This document shows positions 19,320 to 28,380 of a DNA stretch of 28,380 bases, piece by piece (the stretch's first letter is position 1; each line of letters begins with the position of its first letter). This stretch comes from Asterionellopsis glacialis (lineage: Eukaryota > Bacillariophyta > Plagiogrammaphyceae > Rhaphoneidales > Asterionellopsidaceae). Location of the stretch: NCBI GenBank assembly GCA_014885115.2, contig WKLE02002447.1, forward strand, positions 1-28,380. The letters run 5' to 3'. The notes under the pieces are model-generated. The model was not told where the DNA came from. It did not search any database and worked only from the letters and a program-made list of their open reading frames with translations. The position numbers and the translations under genes were made by a program.

Positions 19320-21102
19320 ATGGAAACCACCACACCCACTGCGTCATCTGGGGTGTTTACTGATAGTAGGAAAACAAATTCTTCCAACCGTACTAGTGGT
19401 CCTATTAGTTCCATCACACCAGACAATATGCAGGCAGTGTCCAATTACCTGCTAAGAGAAATTATGTCTGGTGGTGCTGCTGGCAGAATTAATGGTGAAA
19501 CAAAAGAGGGCAGAAGAACCTAATGGACACTTTGCAGGTCCGAGTATGTAATTCTTGATGATGACAATTCAGATTATGATTTTTCTGAATTGCCATTGGA
19601 AGAGTTGGATGAAGATGATGAGGAGTTTGTGTACAACAACACACAAAACAACTTTGTCCTTCCTAGTAACAATTTTTGTACTTTCATTAAAGACAACTTT
19701 GTTTGTAAGAGGTACAGTGATTGTAAATTGGATACTTGGTTAGATATATGCAAACAATCTTGTGTAACTGCAACAGAGATAATGGTTGATTGTATGTCCA
19801 AAAAAACACACCTACATGTCCATGATACTACTAAGTTGCCCCCAGAGAAGGTTGGTATAACCAAGGGGAAAAAAAGAAAGAAAAATATCATCCATTGCCT
19901 ATGCAGCTAATGTACGTCTAGTTCTTGCCTGTCATGCTCTAGGCTTGGGTCCTGTGGATGCCAACAAACTCCTGGGGATGCAAGGAATCAAAGCCACATA
20001 TTTCAGTAAAAGGTGGTTCAACAAAGTGGAATCTTTAATTGGAAAATATGTTAGAGACATATCCCACACTATTTCCGATGATACTCTGTTAAAGGAGATC
20101 CAACTCACCTTGCAGGCCAGTGGCAAATCATTTAATCGCTGGTTAAATGACAAGTACTCTACCAGAAAAAGAGTAATGCTTGACATAAGTTTTGATATGG
20201 GTTGGCAAAAGAGAAGTACCAGTTGTAGGTATGATTCAAACTCCAGTCATGCTTTTTTAGTAGGAGCAAACACAAGACAGGTTGTTGCGGCAATTATTTG
20301 TTCAAGAGTATGTGGTAAATGTACTGCCCAAAAAAAATAAACTGGTAGGACCTCATCTACCACATGATTGTTCCAAAAATTATAATGGGCTGTCAAAGGG
20401 AATGGAGTCTTTTGTGGGTGTCCAATTGGTTACAAAAATTTGGGAACATAGAAAACATAAATGTACAATTAAAAGGATTTGTGCTGATGATGATTCAACT
20501 ATTTGTGCACAGATGAAACGTTCATACAAGGAGTTGATTGTTGCAGGATGTATGACAGCAGAAGACTGGCTGAGAAATGAACCGCGAGCTGGACACCAAC
20601 TTGGCAGTAAAAAATCAGATACAAGAAAGCTGCCTAGTCATGTGACAGTCATCCCTTCCTGGTGGCTGATCCAAATCACTGAAAAAAAACATTGAGGAAC
20701 AAACTGTACGCAGTTGATTGTCCTGCCAAGGAAATTGATATTTTGATATTTTCAAAGTATATTGAATATTTCTTGTGTCAAAACAAATATTGTTTGGATC
20801 TACAAGACTACAAAGAAAAAGTGAAGGCACCACTTGAGCATTTGTTTGATTGTCATATTTATTGTGTTTCCAAATTTTGTCCTGTGGTAAACCAACCTAA
20901 AAAACATTTTGAAGGGAAATACTGTTGTAAGCGTACTGACAGAGAATTATATTGCTATTTAAGTGCAATATATTCTCAATTTACAACTGATGAGAAACTA
21001 CTTCAAATGATGCATTTTTTGGACTCTCAGGTGAATGAGTCTTTGAACACGGCCGTTTCTTTCAGAAGTCCCAAGAACAAAAACTATTCAAGAACCTTCT
21101 CA

Positions 21103-21884
21103 GGTTCGGTAGATAGCACTTTTGGTTCAACTCAATTTTTGGTTCAATTGGAATTTGATTTGTACAATAGAAAATTTTGACCATTGGAATGAGTAAATTG
21201 AGCCTGAGTGGATCTCTTGTTCAATTGAACCAGTTCAATTGGTTCAATTTTTTTGGATTCCTTTTCTTTTGTCAACTCACTTATCATTTTCGGGCAAAAG
21301 TTGGCACTAACTGTCCACCCAACAAAGATTGACGACAACAACAAGCAAGGAACAGTTGAAAATCATGAATTTTCACCAAAGACAACAATCAATCATGTAA
21401 CAAAATAAATATTCAAAGTGCATTATGTCTTGTTGATGGAGGAGATCATGTTGCAGTAAAGAAAACCACCACAAACCACCAATGAACCTCAAATTGATCT
21501 GTTGTTTTGCATGGAGAAAACACACAAAGGTACTTTGGTCAACAATGGAATGGAAATGCTTTTTGTTGCACAACATAACAAATATTGGTCAATGTCTACT
21601 GCACTATTATGGTTTATTGTTGTGTTGTGAACAAAGTTTGATGCCAGGACATCTATTTTGACTTTGTTATGAGATGAAATCTTGCCAGCCATCACTGTCA
21701 TGGTGTGTCTCTGGTTAGGGAACCTTGATATATCAATTTGCACTGCGGATTTAATTGATCCAAAAATTGAACAGTATTGTACATATAGACTGAAAGGTGT
21801 TTTGGTTCAACTTTTTAGTTGTAGAGGTCAAAAATTGGATTGAACCAAAAATTGAACTGAACCAAAAGTGCTATCTACCAATCC
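21103..21884. mobile_element. 782-bp nested TIR element with TCA target duplication
   Basis: The element begins GGTTCGGTAGATAGCAC; its other end read in reverse begins GGATTGGTAGATAGCAC, and both continue TTTTGGTTCA. TIRs are about 27 bp with two mismatches, followed by looser GGTTCAATT-type repeats. TCA flanks both sides (21100-21102 and 21885-21887). Removing the element and one TCA joins RTFS to SLATCVFMAAA in one frame of the transposase, so the borders are fixed by two independent signs. A 3-bp duplication and GG ends fit PIF/Harbinger-type elements (inference). The interior is AT-rich and has an 84-codon minus-strand frame (21743-21489, MQIDISRFPNQRHTMTVMAG) that I do not recognise. Confidence 0.85.
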
Positions 21885-22244
21885 TCACTTGCAACCTGTG
21901 TATTCATGGCAGCTGCAATCCACGTTGTGGGATATTATGATTTTTACATTGAAATCTTTTGAGCCTTAAAGATATAACCTGGCTTAGCTGCAATAAAAGT
22001 GTTAATAAAACAGGATGCTGAGAGGGTTTATAAAAGAAAATATGACAAGAAAAAAACAACTAAACTCATGCGCACAGAAACAAACAACATAAAAATGCGA
22101 AAAGGTATACAACAAAATTGTAAAGACAAAAGGGACTGTATTGATTATTCTCCTGGTATAGGATTTAACCAGAACAATGAGGCAACAAGCAAAAATAACA
22201 AAAGAGCAAGAAATTCCAACCAAAAAACCAACAAGGAACAAACA

Positions 22245-22295
22245 TGTAAGTCATGTGGGATGAAGGGACACAGTCAGAGAACTCATCATGACTGT
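22245..22295 (+). other. Zinc-knuckle segment of the transposase relic
   Basis: CKSCGMKGHSQRTHHDC has Cys/His spacing of the C-terminal knuckle often found after this transposase core (compare the C-x-CGS-x-x-H-x-RT-x-H-x-x-C pattern). It is intact here although the gene around it is broken. Confidence 0.7.
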
Positions 22296-22726
22296 TTCAA
22301 TAATGTTAATAAAGAGGAACACACCAAAAATAAAAATCCAGCAACTAGGTCAATTGCTGAAAAAAGTGCACAAAAGAGTTCTTTATCTCCAAATTTTCAA
22401 ACATCAGGCATTACTATGAGAGAATCTGTTGCTGCCAATGCCGAGTCTACTTATGAAAATTCTGAATTTTTTCACTTAGAAAGGAGGAGGAAATGGAATT
22501 TGGCATAAGTGTAGAGTCAGAAGAAATATCGTTGGTGAGCATTGAAATTACAGAGTCAAATTCCATAATGTGGCTTACAGACCAAGTGAGGAAATTAGAT
22601 TTGATGGATCATGATGATGACATCGCCAACTATTCTGATTCTTCAGATGAGGGATTTGAGTACATAGTAATGGTCAAACCTTTTAGTAGGGGTACTAAAG
22701 TAATATGTTTTTATCTGAAACTGTAG

Positions 22727-23201
22727 GAGAGGCTGGTAGTAGTGTCGTGGCATGTAATTTTTGGTAAAAAATCAATAATTTGCAAAATTTAGCAATTTTT
22801 TATTTAAATCACACGATATTTCAGTATTCCAATTCCCTCTCCTATAATTTCAGTTGATAAATAAACTAATATGTAACATATTAGGATGTTCCTAATCTGT
22901 TTTTCCAACACAGAAGGTAAACATTAGATGTGCCTTCTGAGGGGTTTGGGAGGTAAAACAAAAATTTGCTAAAAATAAAAAATCTAGAAATTTGTGTGGA
23001 GAACAAAAAAAAGGAAAAATTTGGGGGAAGGCCACAAGGGAGAGTATGTGCGGTCAATACAACCTTAAGAGACGTAGATTTGAAGGCACTACTACTTTTA
23101 TATATTTTTTTGTTATCATAATTTGGGGAGTGGTTGCACTTGAGATGATTTTGGATTGTCCTGAAAAACAGGCACATTGAGCGCACTTTTATAACTCTAA
23201 T
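22727..23201. other. AT-rich region right of the transposase relic
   Basis: Small inverted repeats near 22868-22897 (TTAGGATGTTCCTAA and neighbours). Plus-strand short frames at 22992-23180 and 23200-23457 are weakly coding-like but unrecognised. No clear right terminus of the transposase element is seen. Confidence 0.35.
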
Positions 23202-23219
23202 GGGCGTGTTGGGGTGCCC
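23202..23219. repeat. GC-rich palindromic word, left copy
   Basis: GGGCGTGTTGGGGTGCCC, followed by ATTTTTC. It resembles the reverse complement of the copy at 24853-24870, and the flank also matches it in direct orientation. Confidence 0.55.
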
Positions 23220-23586
23220 ATTTTTCCTGATAAATTTTAACTTCTTGTCAGTAAAGATTGGTATTATTTCTACAAAAATTCACAAATTTGACAAGAAAAA
23301 CGGGTGTCTCAGCATGACCGTTCATAGCCATCCAATCACAGTGTCACGTGTAAGACTGCAAGTCTTAAATATTCTTATTCATACATCACATGAGAAAAAC
23401 TTTTCCAGTGCAATATTACCGATGCATAAAGCAATAGAGTGCAAGCTGGTACTGTAGATGTTTGAAAATTTCTCACATGTACAGTCACACTGCACAAGCT
23501 TGTACATAGGACTACTGTAGATGCTTTGAGCAAGCATATGCTATTCACCCTGCCTCTCTTCTAGATTCTCTGTTTATTTTTTTGTA

Positions 23587-23720
23587 GCACAGACGGTGCG
23601 TTCCCCACTGTGCAAATCAAGCACACTCTGCATTGTTGTTGCACACCATGTTGACAATGGCACAACAACACACGGTAGTGACCTAACCAAGAACTTTCGT
23701 GCAGCCTCGTCGCTACCGTG
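23587..23720. other. Cluster of three stem-loops, possible structured RNA
   Basis: Stem 1: GCACAG/CTGTGC (23587-23613). Stem 2: TGTTGTTG/CAACAACA closed by CCAT/ATGG (23634-23670), with loop GTTGACA. Stem 3: CACGGTAGTGAC pairs with GTCGCTACCGTG (23671-23720), 12 bp including one G-U. The stretch is clearly GC-richer than its surroundings. It is not a tRNA by shape. It could be a structured RNA or a folded transposon terminus; strand is unknown. Confidence 0.4.
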
Positions 23721-24852
23721 CATTTATTATTACTAGAAAGCCATTCTGGTTAGTTGTTGTATTTTAAAAATGTCTTGTGCACTAATTTGTGGCACTGTTG
23801 TGCTGTGTTTGATGAAACTTGATTTTTTTGTAATTTTGAGTGTTTGTGAATGTACTGCCAACAATGTCTTTTAATCCCAAATATTTTAACTACTCTGCTA
23901 CTTTATTTGTTTAAATTTATTTCTTAAAGAATGTATTACAGGCATGTTTGGTATATGATTTGGCCTTTGTTATGAAAACAAAGGAGATTATTCAATTGAT
24001 GGGATAGAAGAAGATTTATATTTTTGAATAATTACCGCACAAAACTATTAGTCAGCTCCTAAGTCCACCAGATTTTAGTTAGACTGATGTTCCTAATTGT
24101 GTATCAAATGTTATGAAAAAGTTGAAGATGGACACACTTCCTCTGCAAAACTTATGAAGCTGCTTTTTAGAACAACCATTAATAACATAACAATCAATCA
24201 TATAGTGCATCATCATTAAAAGAAAAAATATAAATTCTTGTAGAAAACTGATGAAGCATGAAAGGTGGATTGCTGTCATTACTTTCACCTGTGGTTTCTT
24301 CACAAGGTAAAAATTTGATCATTATTTGAAAAATATAAGGAGTACTCTGTATTACAATGCAATTGTCAACAATAAACCATTTGAAATATGCCTAGAAAAC
24401 TGTTGCAAAAAAAATATCTCATAGTGATAAATTTAGAAAAGGGATAATACATTGATAGAGTTGATTGTAGATTATTGCAAGCTAGAATGTAAAGTCTCCA
24501 ACATGTTTTTTAGAAATGTGTGTGACTAACGGAAGAAATGACAATCAACCTATATAAATATCATAAACCCAATCAGAATTTCCCACAACTTGTCCTAATA
24601 TTATTGGATTGTTGAGCAATTAGTTGATTGTTGCTTTTTAGGAGAATGCCCTTGATTTTTACCTTGTTATTGTTGTGATATTCTTATAATATTCATTTTT
24701 GACTTGCATTAAATTGAAGTAAATAATAAATCACACAAAGAAGTATACTCTACTCTCTACACCATTTTGAACAGTGAATACATACCAATTGATAACATTA
24801 TCTGATTGGTTAGGACATCAACTTGTGATGTAATTTACTGCAGGTGCTCATT
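23721..24852. other. AT-rich gene-free DNA
   Basis: Long A/T runs with scattered CAATCAATC and GTTGATTGTTG words (24189, 24466, 24624). No ORF with coding character is seen. Confidence 0.45.
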
Positions 24853-24870
24853 GGGCGTCCCAACACGCCC
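24853..24870. repeat. GC-rich palindromic word, right copy
   Basis: GGGCGTCCCAACACGCCC has perfect 6-bp GGGCGT/ACGCCC arms and is followed by GTTTTTC. It pairs with 23202-23219 in inverted orientation. Confidence 0.55.
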
Positions 24871-26125
24871 GTTTTTCTCATTGAAATTGAATGCATGCAA
24901 GGAGTTTCCATGCATTGATGATGATCTTACAGTACATTATGATGGGGAGTTGGTATAAAAAATATTCTTGACAACAAAAATAGCAAAATAGTAAGAAAAG
25001 TTGCAATGGCAAAAAATAGTTACATGGACTGCAATCACTTTTTAAATTTTTTTTAGAATATTAGTTAAAATGCTAGTGAATTATTATGATTGAAGTGCTC
25101 TTAAAATATGGTTTGTTAAAATATATGTGGGTTGCTGATTGTTGTGGTGGCCAAAAAAAGGGTAAAGTATATATTTTTTCATTCACATCATCACCAATAA
25201 CTTTTTTAAATGAATGATTTGTTCTATCATAGGCTACAATAATCAGCTACATAATATAATAGTCAAAAATGATCATTGAGTTTTGTATCCTGAAATTAAT
25301 GTAAGGTTGGGTTGATTGTTGTCATAATGAGCAGAAAATATACAAGAAGTGATTATTATTTCAATGGTAATGAATTCAACGTGATATCTTCTGTTATGCA
25401 AATTTTTGCCTGTATCACTTCAGGTTCTGTTAAGGATATTGTTATTGGGATTAGTAAGATACCCTGAAGCAAAGTTCATGTAGGTTGATTGTTGTCAAAG
25501 AATACTTGGTTTGTCATGCAGAGTATATTTTTACTGTTTTTTTATTCCAAAATCCACTTTTTCTTTATCCTGGTTCATCAAATGATGCCACCTGTGTATC
25601 ATTAAAATAAAGCATTGAAAAAATTGATTGTTAGTCTTGTAACTTCAAAACTGAAAAATGAAATTCAAACAAGGACAACAAACTTAATATGACAGAAAAA
25701 ATCAGGAGAAAATGACTTTCAACAAATGCAGTACAAAAATTGAAGCAACATCCACTTTTGGATAGCAACAATTCACCAGAAAGTTTAATCACAAAAAAGA
25801 TACATATGAGTAAGAGGAGAATGCAAAAGAACTTACAGTCGTGCTGCTATCGTATGTTGCTATGTGGTCATTGTTGATAGAGTGCAACATCCCAAGCTTT
25901 TTGCATGTAATGTATGATCTTTGTGAGGGATATGTATGGTTGGTGTTAAGTGTGTTTTTATATGGTGTCCCTCCTTTAGGTTCTCTTGGTTGGTGGCAAC
26001 CAGTAACAGATGATCATCAGTTTGTCTGCTAGAATTCTGGGGTGAGCTCCTGTGGATTGTTTCAGTACAAAATGTATGGAAAAACCTACATAATCCCTGG
26101 TCTTTTAAGACTGGGAAACCTCTGA
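24871..26125. other. AT-rich gene-free DNA with GTTGATTGTTGTCA motif copies
   Basis: Copies of the motif, some imperfect, lie at about 25135, 25311, 25494 and 25624, all on the plus strand. No gene is supported. The minus-strand frame at 25860-26213 has no ATG at its stated start and overlaps the plus-strand relic that follows. Confidence 0.4.
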
Positions 26126-26512
26126 GATGATCATTCATCTCAAGTGCAATACCAGCTCCTATGCTATCTGCACAAGAAAGATGAACATTCATCTGGAGGT
26201 TTCCTGGCCCCAAAGACTAGGAAAACACAAAACACAGACAGATAAGAGCTGGGATATCTCCATATTCTTTGGACCATGGGGGACATGGAATTTACTTTTG
26301 ACCCTCTCCACAATGCTCGTGTGAAACCAGTACACACATCAGGTCCAGCTAGTCAAATGAATAATTTGGTCTGTGGTCTCCACCAGTCTCCATCCCATGC
26401 AGCAAAATCAACTTAGCATACAATACCTGCTAGGTGCTACAGGATTTTTGTTGACAAGAACAATAAAATTACAAAAATAACTGACCTAATTTTTGTGAAT
26501 GACAATGAATAA
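26126..26512 (+). pseudogene. Coding relic with two in-frame stops
   Basis: One plus-strand frame reads like protein with only two internal stops: DDHSSQVQYQLLCYLHKKDE, HSSGGFLAPKTRKTQNTDR, TAA, ELGYLHILWTMGDMEFTFDP LHNARVKPVHTSG, CGLHQSPSHAAKST, TAG, HTIPARCYRIFVDKNNKITK, ending NDNE. The DNA word GATGANCATTCATCT occurs twice near its start. Family not recognised; probably a piece of a transposon ORF. Confidence 0.4.
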
Positions 26513-27650
26513 CTCATCAGCATGTCAATAGGTAGGTGACATTTTTTATATATTCTTTATGTTTACTATCTATACTAACATGTTGTAAAAATCTGCCACT
26601 GGATCACAGGTCTATAACAAGAAATTGTGACTTTTGTACGAGCTGTCACAAATGCTGACACGTCATGGTATTTCATGGTATTCAGCCACTTACCAAGATG
26701 ACAGCTATTTCAGGTGTAGTAGTTTTAAATTTGCCATAGAAACATACTCATTTATACTACAGAGGATAATAGTACCAAATCTTGATTAAAATAATGCATT
26801 ACAAGCTGTCTCATCCCAAATTTGAAGGGGGGAAGTTTAAACTGCTGCAAACATTTTACACTATTAGAGCTGCAACTATTTCTCTCATAAAAACAGCAAT
26901 CAACTTCACCATTGACACATCAACCATCATCAAAACTAAACAACAAATGGTTTGGGACCATAGACTTAATATGTTTGTTCTTGTCTTGTTTGCAGTAAAA
27001 ATGTGAAGAAACATTTGTGGATTGTCAAGTTGTACAGTACCTTGACCAAACCCAAAACAAAACAACAATCAATCAAATTGATAATAGATGACAACTCAAG
27101 AGGTAAGATGGCTATGGAGTAGTTACTGAATGTTTAAATTTGTTGGATTATTGTTGTCATGGTAGATGAAATCGATCACTTTCATATTGGCCATGAAATT
27201 AATTACAATGATTCCATATCATCTATAATTTGGTAGTTTTTTTCATATAAAAGTAACTTTACGAACAGGATCAAACACGTTAATCAACAGCTTAATAAAT
27301 GACAAACAATGGATAAATATTTGAGCATGATATCGGGTTCTCATAGCGTTGTTTATGCACTTCGTCATCGTCATGATGCCAAAATCACTTTTTTCTGCTT
27401 TTTTGCAGTTTCTTCAACTTTGAAGGAAGGGACAGATAGCAACGTAGATTCCTACGTGCTTGTACGAAAAGAAAATAAAGGAGTCTAATTGTACCGATCT
27501 ACACAAGCGTTAAGGAGTAAACTCCGTGGGAATACACTCATGTTTTGACATTACCGTAATATATAATATAATTAGAAAAGATAAAAGATACACCACCATA
27601 GCTTTTTTGAGGCTATTGGAAACACTTCAAGTACGCACTACTTCAAGCAG
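26513..27650. other. AT-rich DNA without a recognised gene
   Basis: Further motif copies on the opposite strand (AACAACAATCAATC at 27061) and GATTATTGTTGTCAT at about 27146. ORFs at 26782-27068 look accidental. From about 27330 the base composition returns towards that of host intergenic DNA. Confidence 0.4.
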
Positions 27651-27659
27651 ATAAGACTA

Positions 27660-27910
27660 CCAGGTACCAGGTACGGGGGTACTACCTGCATTCACTTTAA
27701 AAACTATATGGGTAATACTGTACCTGTACAGGTACAGGAGCTCCTGTACAGTTTCTTGCCTCTCTTAAATCTCAAACACTTCGCAAAAGAAAGTAACACC
27801 CTTGACGTCATCAACTTACCTAGACTTTATCATCATTGCGACCAGTTTACCCATAGAGTCTAAACCGGAACTCCTCGTTATCCTGTACCAGGTACCTGGC
27901 AGGTAATCAC
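27660..27910. repeat. Cluster of GTAC-centred palindromes
   Basis: Overlapping perfect palindromes GTACCTGTACAGGTAC (27720-27735) and GTACAGGAGCTCCTGTAC (27732-27749), plus CCAGGTACCTGG near 27888-27899 and a TACCAGG tandem repeat at about 27660. Similar words occur at 28240-28265 and in the promoter region at 6.5-7.0 kb. Confidence 0.6.
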
Positions 27911-28380
27911 CCTAATGTTCTCTAGGAAAAACAGCAGATTCACGTGAGAAAATCAAAAGTACCCATAATGGTTCGACACCTTTCCATTTTCTCTGTAGGA
28001 CTAAATCTTGCTATGAAACACTCAAATGTGTAGGACCAATGTAGGACATATTAAATTATTTTAGCAAATATACGAAGGCCCGCCCCGCAAAGAACATTTT
28101 TCTTCTCTTCCTCATAGTTCTGTTCTTTTTTCTCAAAGATATATTATTACTTGACTTGGTATTTAATACGACACAGTTATATTAATTAGGTGCTAGTAAC
28201 TTAAGACATTTGGGAAATATACCTGGCATTATTACTACCTGGTATCCCGGTACCGCCTGTACCCGTACATCACAATTTTTCTGTACGTTAGCTTTTTTAT
28301 ATATATATTCAAGTAGCGTGTCTTCCGATCCCATCACTTTTGGCATTTGCATTTGCCAATTTCACAAGAAAAAAGTTAAG
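27911..28380. other. Right-end intergenic DNA
   Basis: No ORF with coding character. Contains CCCGGTACCGCC-type words and a TATATATATA run near 28300. It may be the upstream region of a gene beyond the window. Confidence 0.35.

Larger units (their letters stand above)
19320..22726 (+). pseudogene. Decayed Mutator-like transposase gene, interrupted by a nested element
   Basis: About 2.6 kb of coding relic, excluding the insertion at 21103-21884. N-terminus: ATG 19320 (METTTPTASSG), in-frame TAA at 19521, then an acidic block (DDDNSDYDFSELPLEELDED). Core: IAYAANVRLVLACHALGLGP and DISFDMGWQKRSTSCRYDSN SHAFLVG, with the first probable catalytic Asp near 20194. Then HDCSKNYNGLSKGME, ICADDDSTICAQM (second Asp near 20486) and QVNESLNTAV...PKNKNYS (near 21034, carrying the probable Glu). 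After the insertion: SLATCVFMAAAIHVVGYYDF, a TGA and a TAA, a basic segment, a zinc knuckle and an acidic tail (DHDDDIANYSDSSDEG). The D.GWQKR...C..C...HDC..N..G.SK.ME...DDDST...NE.LN order is that of Pfam's Mutator-like transposase domain (PF20700, from memory). Frames break at 19869-19875, 20330-20337, 20682-20689 and about 22467. It encodes no intact enzyme. Confidence 0.8.

Noticed and set aside
23587..23720. tRNA or snoRNA gene
   Set aside because: The stems do not make a cloverleaf, there is no TTC loop, and no box C/D or H/ACA arrangement is evident.
25860..26213. 117-aa minus-strand ORF
   Set aside because: It opens on TTG, and the opposite strand over part of it carries the more protein-like frame 26126-26512.

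Overview
The window looks like nuclear DNA of a stramenopile alga, most likely a diatom. The evidence is indirect: AT-rich intergenic DNA, compact genes with one or two short GT-AG introns, and mixed plant-like and animal-like gene families. No rRNA, tRNA, CRISPR array or bacterial operon was found. The species cannot be named from the sequence.

Bases 1-16.9 kb are the host gene part. In order: allantoinase (minus, 2 exons); a large low-complexity protein with a PH-like segment (plus, 3 exons); a small secreted glycine-rich protein (minus, 2 exons); a rhodanese-domain protein (plus); an AAAP-family amino acid transporter (plus); a type II membrane protein with sulfotransferase motifs (minus); a weak short hypothetical gene near 12.0-12.5 kb (minus); a D-2-hydroxyacid dehydrogenase of the glyoxylate/hydroxypyruvate reductase type (plus); and a METTL2/6/8-type tRNA m3C methyltransferase (minus, 2 exons). 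An island of broken coding sequence lies at 12.6-13.9 kb. The genes are not an operon. Allantoinase and glyoxylate reductase could both act in purine/ureide breakdown, but that link is only suggestive.

Bases 17.4-27.3 kb are a transposon graveyard. They hold: a broken minus-strand ORF with a P2X7-C-terminus-like motif; a 674-bp TIR element (18378-19051) flanked by 4-bp duplications and carrying a perfect 67-bp inverted repeat; a decayed Mutator-like transposase gene (19320-22726) with zinc knuckle and acidic tail; and, inside that gene, a 782-bp TIR element (21103-21884) whose 3-bp target duplication lets the original reading frame be inferred on both sides. Further right is AT-rich DNA with inverted GC-rich palindromes, a cluster of three stem-loops, a dispersed GTTGATTGTTGTCA motif and another coding relic.

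Bases 27.3-28.38 kb resemble host intergenic DNA again, rich in GTAC-centred palindromes, probably the flank of a gene beyond the window.

Several listed reading frames open on TTG or GTG. For these genes I moved the start to the first in-frame ATG, which usually agrees with the protein's expected N-terminus.
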